From assembly GCA_045546995.1 (NCBI GenBank), contig JAZQDW010000056.1, positions 13,721 through 77,720 of the forward strand: DNA of 64,000 bases, given 5' to 3'. The notes below the pieces were generated by a model. That model had not been told where the DNA came from and made no database searches. It saw only the letters and a list, made by a program, of their open reading frames with translations. Both the position numbers and the translations under genes were made by a program. Source of the DNA: Firm-08 sp045546995. Lineage in GTDB: Bacteria; Bacillota; Clostridia; Oscillospirales; QAKW01. Shown here one piece after another: positions 58,583-64,000 of the stretch; positions within the stretch are counted from its first letter, which is position 1; every line of letters starts with the position of its first letter.

Positions 58583-59401
58583 GTGATCAATATCTATTGC
58601 ATTGAAGGAGCGGATCATTCCGTTTTGTTTAGGTATAAACAAAAATGTATGCAAGCCGGATTTCGCGATTCGGTGCATAATTACGATGAACTTAAATTTG
58701 TGCGTATCTTGGCCGGATGCGGCACCTGGCAGATCAATCAAAAACAGTATCAGGTGCATCCCGGCGACATATTACTTTTTTGCGCGGCTGATGTGCGACA
58801 TATTCAATCGATCGATCAGGACAGTTTGAAAATTGAACAGGTCAATTTTATGCCCGCTTTCTTGTCTCCGATGCAGGAAACGGCTGATTTTTTCGTATAT
58901 CGATCAGCCGGTTTTTCCAATCTTTTGCCTCGGGATGCAAATGTCTCAAGGTTGATGGATGAATTGGTGCTGGAGATTCTTATGCCGCAGACGTATCAGC
59001 GGCAGGCAGTTTGCAATCGGTTGCTTTCCTTGGTGATCGCCGTTGCCCGTCTTTTGCGCGTTAAACCGGTGCCGCATAACAAACAAGAGCATCGCCAGGA
59101 AACGGTGGAGCAGGCGATGAATTACATACGTTTGCATCTGGAACAGGATCTGACGCTGGAATCGGTAGCAGGTGAGTTCTATCTTTCGCCGGCTTATTTT
59201 TCGCGCTTGTTCCGCCATCATTGCGGTATGAGTTTTCAAGAATTCTTGGCGCGGGCGAGGGTGAGCGAGGTACTCTCGCTCATTAAAAGTCAACATATTA
59301 ATATTTTGGATGCGGCACTACAGTGTGGTTTTCGGTCCTCTTCCGGATTTTACCGTACCTTCCGTCGTATCACCGGGACAACACCGAAACGCTTTTTGTA
59401 G
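58583..59401 (+). CDS. AraC family transcriptional regulator
   Basis: Up to 272 residues. The N-terminal cupin-like ligand domain has LKFVRILAGCGTWQIN and HPGDILLFCAADVRHI. The C-terminal double HTH is standard: LHLEQDLTLESVAGEFYLSP, YFSRLFRHHCGMSFQEFL and ILDAALQCGFRSSSGFYRTF. The start is uncertain: the GTG at 58583 lies inside its own purine-rich site, and a later TTG may be used. Probably controls the divergent FAD oxidoreductase. The methyltransferase gene follows after nine bases. Confidence 0.88.
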   Translation: MINIYCIEGADHSVLFRYKQKCMQAGFRDSVHNYDELKFVRILAGCGTWQINQKQYQVHPGDILLFCAADVRHIQSIDQDSLKIEQVNFMPAFLSPMQETADFFVYRSAGFSNLLPRDANVSRLMDELVLEILMPQTYQRQAVCNRLLSLVIAVARLLRVKPVPHNKQEHRQETVEQAMNYIRLHLEQDLTLESVAGEFYLSPAYFSRLFRHHCGMSFQEFLARARVSEVLSLIKSQHINILDAALQCGFRSSSGFYRTFRRITGTTPKRFL

Positions 59402-59410
59402 GAGTTTTGT

Positions 59411-60235
59411 ATGAATATAATTGAAATTTTCGATTTAAATCAACCGGAGTTGGACGTGTATGCTCGCTTGACCGAGGCGCAGCTACGCAATCGGCTTGAG
59501 CCGGAAAAGGGGATTTTCATCGCTGAAAGTATCAAGGTGATCTCTCGCGCGTTGGATGCGGGCTATACACCGCTTTCTTTGTTGATGGAGAAAAAGCATA
59601 TTGAAGGGCAGGGCGCCGCTTTAATAGAGCGCGTGGGGAATATTCCCGTTTATACCGGCACTCGAGAAATTTTGGCGGAACTGACGGGGTATGAGTTGAC
59701 CCGCGGCATTCTCTGCGCTATGCGCCGTCCCAAACTGCCGACGGTTGAGGCGATATGTAGGGACGCCCGTCGTGTGGCCGTACTGGAGGGTATCGTGGAT
59801 TCTACCAATATCGGCGCGATTTTTCGTAGCGCCGCCGCTATGAATATGGATGCGGTACTGCTAACGCCTACCTGCTCCGATCCGCTTAACCGTCGCGCCG
59901 TCCGTGTCAGTATGGGAACGGTATTTCAGATTCCTTGGACGTTTGTTGGTGAGGATAAGGCCGATTGGCCACAACCGGGTCTGCAACGTTTGCAGGCACT
60001 GGGCTTTAAAAGCGCCGCTATGGCGCTGGAGGAAAATTCAGTCAGTATCGACGATGCAAATTTAATGGGCGAAGAAAAGCTTGCCATTGTGCTCGGCACG
60101 GAAGGGGACGGCCTGTCCGGCTCGACCATCGCCGATTGCGACTATACGGTTATGATCCCAATGGGCCATGGTGTGGATTCACTCAACGTTGCCGCCGCCG
60201 GCGCCGTTGCCTTCTGGCAGCTGCGCAAACGATAA
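59411..60235 (+). CDS. TrmH/SpoU family RNA 2'-O-methyltransferase
   Basis: 274 residues. The N-terminal substrate-binding domain spans residues 20-105. The SPOUT knot carries motif 1 DSTNIGAIFRSAAAM, motif 2 IVLGTEGDGLS and motif 3 MGHGVDSLNVAAAGAVAFW. The enzyme transfers methyl from SAM to ribose in tRNA or rRNA; the target site cannot be told. GGAG precedes the ATG. Confidence 0.92.
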   Translation: MNIIEIFDLNQPELDVYARLTEAQLRNRLEPEKGIFIAESIKVISRALDAGYTPLSLLMEKKHIEGQGAALIERVGNIPVYTGTREILAELTGYELTRGILCAMRRPKLPTVEAICRDARRVAVLEGIVDSTNIGAIFRSAAAMNMDAVLLTPTCSDPLNRRAVRVSMGTVFQIPWTFVGEDKADWPQPGLQRLQALGFKSAAMALEENSVSIDDANLMGEEKLAIVLGTEGDGLSGSTIADCDYTVMIPMGHGVDSLNVAAAGAVAFWQLRKR

Positions 60236-60261
60236 AGTTACGCCGATTTTGTCTGCGGTTA

Positions 60262-60290
60262 TTGACTTTTTTGCAATGTAAAAATATAAT
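60262..60290 (+). promoter_or_regulatory. sigma-A promoter of the SLH protein
   Basis: TTGACT (60262-60267) and TATAAT (60285-60290) with a 17-base spacer, 32 bases before the ATG. Confidence 0.75.
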
Positions 60291-60321
60291 TTAATTATCA
60301 TTTTTTTACCGGGAGGTTTTT

Positions 60322-61305
60322 ATGAAAATCAAAAGAATTATTACGGCTTTGGTTGCGGTTTTGCTGATGTTTACGCTTACCGTTTCTTCCTTTGCTGCTT
60401 TCAAAGACGTATCCGAAAACCATTGGGCTCATGATTATATCGAGTGGGCCGAGGTGAACAGTCTGATGGCCGGCACCTCTGCTACACGCTTTTCGCCCGA
60501 GGGCTCTGCCAGTCGCGCAATGTTGGTAACGGTCTTTTGGCGTATGGCCAATTCACCTGATTGCGGCACGTATACTCCGTTTAAGGATGTAAAACAAGAT
60601 TGGTATCGTAAGGCGGTTGCTTGGGCCTATCGCAATAATATTGTCAGCGGTACCACGCCCCGTGCGTTTGAGCCTAACGCCAACGTCACCCGTGAGCAGG
60701 CGGCATCGATGTTCTATCGTTTTGCCAAATACCGTGGTATTTCTACCTATCAATATACCAAACCTACCGCCTTTAAGGATTACAAATCCATCTCCGATTG
60801 GGCAATGACCGCTTGCGGCTGGACGGTTGCTACCGGCTTGTTCAGCGGCGTTTCCAAGAGTGGGAAACTGTATTTTCAGCCCAAGGCAAAAACCACCCGC
60901 GCCCAGCTTGCGCTCCTGCTGCAGAAGTTTCAGAATTTCGGCTTTTCAGCCAGCCGTTTTCTGAATACGTTCAGTAAGTATTACACAGACGCCTATACGC
61001 CGGCCTACTTTGTTAATATTGTTAGCGCTTCCGGTCGCAGAATCACCTTTAACGTCTGCTACGTTGGACGCAACGCCTCACCTATATATGAAACGAACGA
61101 CATTACCGCCACTCTCAATGACGTGGGCGCGTGCACCTTCTCCTGGGAGGACAGTTGGTCCAACCGTGGCACCGGTACGCTGATGCTTTCCAATGGCATT
61201 TATGGTGGCGTGTACATTGATATGAAACAAACCTACACCGCTCCCGGTAACCGCGCCACCCTGAAAACCAACGGCGCTCGCTTTTTAACAATAGAATACA
61301 ATTAA
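60322..61305 (+). CDS. secreted protein with three SLH modules and a unique C-terminal domain
   Basis: 327 residues. The signal peptide ends SSFAA. Three SLH modules cover residues 25-210 (SRAMLVTVFWRMAN, VTREQAASMFYRFA, TRAQLALLLQKFQ). The C-terminal 110 residues look like a beta domain (AYFVNIVSASGRRITFNVCYV; SWSNRGTGTLMLSNGIYGGV) of no family I recognise. Likely a wall-bound surface protein. GGGAGG precedes the ATG. Confidence 0.88.
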   Translation: MKIKRIITALVAVLLMFTLTVSSFAAFKDVSENHWAHDYIEWAEVNSLMAGTSATRFSPEGSASRAMLVTVFWRMANSPDCGTYTPFKDVKQDWYRKAVAWAYRNNIVSGTTPRAFEPNANVTREQAASMFYRFAKYRGISTYQYTKPTAFKDYKSISDWAMTACGWTVATGLFSGVSKSGKLYFQPKAKTTRAQLALLLQKFQNFGFSASRFLNTFSKYYTDAYTPAYFVNIVSASGRRITFNVCYVGRNASPIYETNDITATLNDVGACTFSWEDSWSNRGTGTLMLSNGIYGGVYIDMKQTYTAPGNRATLKTNGARFLTIEYN

Positions 61306-61319
61306 ATTTGGATTCACCA

Positions 61320-61357
61320 AAAAGACCGCAACTGTTACGTAACAGTTGCGGTCTTTT
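61320..61357. terminator. bidirectional terminator after the SLH gene
   Basis: AAAGACCGCAACTGTTAC/GTAACAGTTGCGGTCTTT, essentially a perfect palindrome with T5 on the plus strand and A3 on the other. Confidence 0.9.
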
Positions 61358-61370
61358 TCTATTTTTCGGT

Positions 61371-61685
61371 TTAGAAATCATCGTCATCGTCCTCGTATTC
61401 ATCTTCATAATCGGGGCGCGTTTTTGGCCCCCAAAAATAGCCATAGTAAGAGCGTTGTCCTTTGCTTTTGGCTAATTCATCTGAAAACGGAATGCCTAAT
61501 ACCTCAATGTTTTCCCGTGCCCGTTCAATGGGTGCGGATTTGTTAGAACTTAGTATTGTTGCTATAAAGCATTTCGCTAAAAAAGAGAACTCTCTTTCAA
61601 AGCATTCCATCGCCCGATCTATTTGGGTTTTGTTTGTTTTTTCTTTAATCTTGATTTTGATAATAATTTTTTTGTTTTCTTTCAT
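61371..61685 (-). CDS. small protein of unknown function with acidic tail
   Basis: 104 residues from the ATG at 61685, seven bases after AAAGGA. The N-terminus is very basic (MKENKKIIIKIKIKEK), the middle is helical with FEREFSFLAKCFIATILSSN, and the last 14 residues are nearly all Asp, Glu and Tyr (DYEDEYEDDDDDF). I recognise no family. The good ribosome site and the terminator downstream support a real gene. AT-rich compared with its neighbours. Confidence 0.55.
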   Translation of the reverse strand: MKENKKIIIKIKIKEKTNKTQIDRAMECFEREFSFLAKCFIATILSSNKSAPIERARENIEVLGIPFSDELAKSKGQRSYYGYFWGPKTRPDYEDEYEDDDDDF

Positions 61686-61780
61686 ATTACTGTTCCTTTC
61701 TGTTTATATTATTGTTTTATGAAGATTGTTAGGAATATCAAAGATGAAGATTATATGATTAAGAAAAAACGAGTAAAAAC

Positions 61781-61807
61781 AAAAAAGCCCTTGCACAACG
61801 CAAGAGC
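61781..61807 (-). terminator. second terminator downstream of tmRNA
   Basis: On the minus strand GCTCTTGC/GCAAGGGC with a five-base loop is followed by T6. It backs up the hairpin at 61827-61868. Confidence 0.8.
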
Positions 61808-61826
61808 AAACTTATATATTGATATA

Positions 61827-61868
61827 AAAAAAGAAGCAGAGCATTATCAAAAATACTCTGCTTTTTCT
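61827..61868 (-). terminator. first terminator downstream of tmRNA
   Basis: AAGCAGAG/CTCTGCTT with a 14-base loop; on the minus strand CTTTTTTTAT follows. T-rich also on the plus strand. Confidence 0.7.
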
Positions 61869-61940
61869 GTTTTATTACACAAACCAAATGGTAACGGCAA
61901 AGCCGCCAACATAGAAATAGGGTTTTGTGTAATATTGTGT

Positions 61941-62290
61941 TGGTGGAGCTAGGGAGAGTCGAACTCCCGTCCGAAAATCCATTCACAAAACTTTCTACGA
62001 GTGTAGTTTGTCTATTATTATTCCCTCACAGCGCCGCCGGCAAACAGGCAACGCTGATCGGTAGCTTCATGATACAGAGCGTGGGGCAAAGCTTACCCAC
62101 GTCCGTTGGCCACTAAAAATGACACCCGCCCCGAGCCGTGGCACTCACGGTTTGGATGACGCCGCAATTAGGCAGCGTAAGCTAATTTATTATTGTTAGC
62201 GTTTAATTTTAAATTGCCCCGGTTAAAGAGATCGGGCGGCTCTACTCGCTTATCTTATTTCAAGATCCCCGTCGAAACCTTTATAGCCCC
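61941..62290 (-). ncRNA. ssrA: transfer-messenger RNA (tmRNA)
   Basis: On the minus strand the RNA starts GGGGCTATAAAGGTTTCGAC, the conserved tmRNA 5' end, and ends GGGAGTTCGACTCTCCCTAG then CTCCACCA, giving the alanine-tRNA-like domain with encoded CCA. Length is 350 nucleotides. The tag frame at 62168-62200 reads ANNNKLAYAA and a TAA stop; the last residues are YAA rather than the usual LAA. It rescues stalled ribosomes with SmpB, which is encoded two genes upstream. Confidence 0.96.
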
Positions 62291-62323
62291 GTATGGCGGC
62301 ACACTGTGTGCCGCAGGGAAAAT

Positions 62324-62352
62324 ATTATACCTTTATTTTTTACAAAAAGCAA
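62324..62352 (-). promoter_or_regulatory. promoter of ssrA
   Basis: On the minus strand TTGCTT (62347-62352) and TATAAT (62324-62329) are 17 bases apart. The -35 box lies in the 3' end of the hydrolase gene. The short precursor contains a hairpin GCGGCACAC/GTGTGCCGC (62297-62314) before the mature 5' end. Confidence 0.65.
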
Positions 62353-63193
62353 TAGTGTTTAAGAAAGTAATGGCATCGTTTGTCCAGCCCTCTGCCACAG
62401 GTACGATCAGATTGTCGCGTCCTTCACTGGTCTGCCAATTGGCAAGTGCCAGACCGTGAGGGCCTTCGGGGTAGATCTTTACCTCAAACGGAACCTTTGC
62501 TTCGCTCATGGCCATTGCCAACAGTAACGTGTTCTCAACCGGTACGCCGGCATCGCTGGCGGTGTGCCAGATGTAGGCGGGGGGGAAGGTGTCGGTGACG
62601 TGCTTTTCAATGGAAAACTTTTCGATGATTTCGTCGTTGTCTATGTTTTCAGCGCCAAACAAATGCTTCAGGCTGCCTTTGTGCGCAAATTTGCCGCCGG
62701 TAATAACTGGATAGCCCAAAACCAAACCGTTAGGCTTGTTTTCCTCTCCGTTTACACCGGCAAGCGCCTGAATTTCGGGGTCGTTCCAATAAGCGCCGAG
62801 ACTTGCCACCAAATGTCCGCCGGCAGAAAATCCAATCACGCCGATTCGATCGGGATCAATGTGATTTTCCTCGGCGTGATCACGAATGTGCTTGATCAGC
62901 CAGGACAGCTCCGTCAATGCGCAGGGAAACTTTGCTTCTTTGCAGGAATACCGTAAAATATAGGTTGAAAATCCTTTTGCCATAAACTGCGTAGCAATGT
63001 GTTCCGCCTCTCTGGGAGCGGTGCTTGAATAGCCGCCGCCGGGACAAACCACCATGCAAGGATGGCTTGCGTGCAGCTCCAGCGGCTCACTTTTTAAAAT
63101 ATACGCATCATAATAAGCGTCGACGGTGTCTCTTTTGAGTTTTAACGTTTCATAGTCCAGGGGGATTTTCTTTGTTTCGGTAATGATCTTCAT
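62333..63193 (-). CDS. alpha/beta hydrolase (esterase/lipase-like)
   Basis: 286 residues. The oxyanion region is VVCPGGGYS, the nucleophile elbow GFSAGGHLVAS, the acid in HTASDAGVPVEN and the final His in YPEGPHGLAL. This is the BD-FAE/acetylxylan-esterase-like branch, often acting on acetylated sugars. No signal peptide, so cytoplasmic. It begins where smpB ends, sharing a base, and sits between smpB and ssrA, probably by chance of operon structure. Confidence 0.88.
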   Translation of the reverse strand: MKIITETKKIPLDYETLKLKRDTVDAYYDAYILKSEPLELHASHPCMVVCPGGGYSSTAPREAEHIATQFMAKGFSTYILRYSCKEAKFPCALTELSWLIKHIRDHAEENHIDPDRIGVIGFSAGGHLVASLGAYWNDPEIQALAGVNGEENKPNGLVLGYPVITGGKFAHKGSLKHLFGAENIDNDEIIEKFSIEKHVTDTFPPAYIWHTASDAGVPVENTLLLAMAMSEAKVPFEVKIYPEGPHGLALANWQTSEGRDNLIVPVAEGWTNDAITFLNTIAFCKK

Positions 63194-63657
63194 CAGTATG
63201 TATTCCTTTCTTTCATCTGTCGCTCAATTTGACGGTCGGATTCTTTCTTGGCAATGGTATCTCGTTTGTCATACAGTTTTTTTCCTTTGCACAGTCCGAT
63301 CTCAAGTTTTGCTTTACTTCCTTTAAAATATAACGCAAGCGGAACAAGGGTCAGGCCGTCTTGTTTTACCTTGCCCAATAATGTCATAATTTCCCGTTTG
63401 TGCATCAATAGCTTTTTGGGACGCAACGGCTCTTTATTAAAATAGGATCCTTTTTCGTAAGGGGAGATGTGCATACCCAATACGTACATCTCGCCGTCTT
63501 CGATTTCACAATAACTGTCCTTTAAATTAACGTTACCCAAACGAATCGATTTGATCTCTGTACCGTACAGCGCGATTCCGGCTTCGTATTTGGTAAGAAT
63601 AAAATAATCAAAGGCTGCCTTCTTGTTTTTGGCTATGATTTTGATCTCTGGTTCCAT
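63193..63657 (-). CDS. smpB: tmRNA-binding protein SmpB
   Basis: 154 residues from the ATG at 63657, eight bases after AAGGAGG. NKKAAFDYFILTKYEAGIAL, GTEIKSIRLGNVNLKDSY and YFKGSKAKLEIGLCKGKKL-type segments (LYFKGSKAKLEIGLCKGKK) define the SmpB barrel. The basic C-terminal tail (KRDTIAKKESDRQIERQM) enters the mRNA channel during rescue. It acts with ssrA at 61941. Confidence 0.96.
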   Translation of the reverse strand: MEPEIKIIAKNKKAAFDYFILTKYEAGIALYGTEIKSIRLGNVNLKDSYCEIEDGEMYVLGMHISPYEKGSYFNKEPLRPKKLLMHKREIMTLLGKVKQDGLTLVPLALYFKGSKAKLEIGLCKGKKLYDKRDTIAKKESDRQIERQMKERNTY

Positions 63658-63697
63658 GGATGCACCTCCTTGCATTTTTTCTTCCTATATATAGAAT

Positions 63698-63726
63698 ATG
63701 ATAATAGTTCGGCGATTTAATGTCAA
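63698..63726 (-). promoter_or_regulatory. sigma-A promoter of smpB
   Basis: On the minus strand TTGACA (63721-63726) and TATCAT (63698-63703) with a 17-base spacer. It is divergent from the rRNA-type promoter. Confidence 0.7.
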
Positions 63727-63769
63727 GAAAAATGATTTGACATTTTTTAAAAAAAGTTTTAAAAAACTG

Positions 63770-63798
63770 TTGACATTTTAATACCGATGTGATAAGAT
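63770..63798 (+). promoter_or_regulatory. promoter of a probable rRNA operon
   Basis: TTGACA (63770-63775) and TAAGAT (63793-63798) with a 17-base spacer. An additional TTGACA at 63737-63742 has only a weak -10. Tandem strong promoters with A/T-rich upstream DNA are typical of rRNA operons. Confidence 0.7.
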
Positions 63799-63804
63799 AT
63801 ACAA

Positions 63805-64000
63805 GCGCTAAAGAAAAGGGCACGGGGCGGAAACGCCGCAAACCCTTGATCTTAAGCGAAAAATGATCCTTGAAAATTAAACAGCATCATTAAAACGGAA
63901 CCCGTTAATTGCTTTTTTTAAAAAGCTTTTAACAGATGATTTCAAGAAGTAATTCTAAGTCAGCAGTTATGAGCGGATTCAATTATTTAATAAAAATTAT
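63805..64000 (+). promoter_or_regulatory. leader of a probable 16S rRNA operon
   Basis: No coding frame. The region holds a hairpin near 63819-63847 (GGGCACGGGGC and GCAAACCC-type pairing) and the segment GATCCTTGAAAATTAAACAG at 63870-63889, which resembles sequences that flank 16S genes in Clostridia and serve RNase III processing. The window ends before the expected 16S 5' end, so the rRNA gene itself is not seen. Confidence 0.6.

Larger units (their letters stand above)
61686..61940. other. intergenic AT-rich stretch with two hairpins
   Basis: No credible gene. It carries two minus-strand hairpins that end tmRNA transcription (61781-61807 and 61827-61868). The remainder is A/T-rich. Confidence 0.6.

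Noticed and set aside
1..64000. CRISPR array, tRNA genes, IS elements or prophage
   Set aside because: Scanning by eye gave no regularly spaced repeats, tRNA cloverleafs apart from the tmRNA ends, transposase frames or phage structural genes.

Overview
The window looks like chromosomal DNA of an anaerobic, spore-forming, fermentative Firmicute of the class Clostridia, probably an uncultured gut lineage related to Oscillospirales. The pointers are an electron-bifurcating [FeFe]-hydrogenase operon, the yabM/yabN/yabO/yabP/yabQ/divIC sporulation and division cluster known from Bacillus, CarD, ImmA, RibU, a class-A-like RNase P RNA, strong purine-rich Shine-Dalgarno sequences, and near-consensus sigma-A promoters with 17-base spacers. 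Four secreted proteins carry S-layer homology (SLH) modules, so the cell probably has an SLH-anchored surface layer. I see no phage, IS element, CRISPR array or tRNA gene.

Layout. 1-446: 5' part of serC, on the minus strand. 540-8930: a probable H2/redox-sensing operon (DRTGG protein, RsbT-like ATPase, HydS-like sensory hydrogenase, DRTGG protein, PHP protein), then the hydrogenase operon (NuoE-like, a kinase-type ATPase, HndB-like, NuoF-like, HydA). 9067-15021: a fused ABC exporter, then convergent genes for an SLH amidase and a chorismate-synthase-like protein that lacks the catalytic motifs. 15110-28172: rpoB-rpoC, rpsL-rpsG-fusA-tuf, and an FMN riboswitch with ribU. 28304-34676: an SLH/leucine-rich-repeat protein, rnpB (minus), murD and three tandem M42 peptidases. 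34660-37924: amino-sugar recycling (nagA, an XRE-HTH/BadF-kinase fusion, murQ). 37921-39690: carD, ispD and ispF on the minus strand. 39722-45987: a zinc-ribbon protein, SpoVB-like flippase, mazG, HU, rqcP, yabP, yabQ, divIC and a lipoprotein.

45972-48472 holds a DUF1294 protein, an ImmA protease and XRE repressor, and a divergent Y-family DNA polymerase with XRE-type operators in the shared intergenic region. 48469-52926 holds three CNNM/CorC-type metal transporters; the first is preceded by an acidic leader peptide that overlaps an intrinsic terminator. maf follows. 52993-61357: SLH polysaccharide deacetylase, phosphodiesterase, small membrane protein, pnuC, FAD oxidoreductase with divergent AraC regulator, TrmH-type methyltransferase and SLH protein. 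61371-64000: a small acidic-tailed protein, tmRNA, an esterase and smpB on the minus strand, then the promoter and leader of what is probably an rRNA operon that starts just beyond the window.

The most interesting signals are regulatory: the acidic leader peptide before the CorC transporter (a possible Mg2+ sensor), a sigma-E-like promoter inside a terminator hairpin before yabP, the HTH-kinase fusion with paired operators 53 bp apart, the XRE/ImmA control region of the Y-family polymerase, and an operator plus attenuator before pnuC. Among proteins, the catalytically disarmed chorismate synthase paralogue stands out. All functional statements are from reading the sequence; no database search was run.
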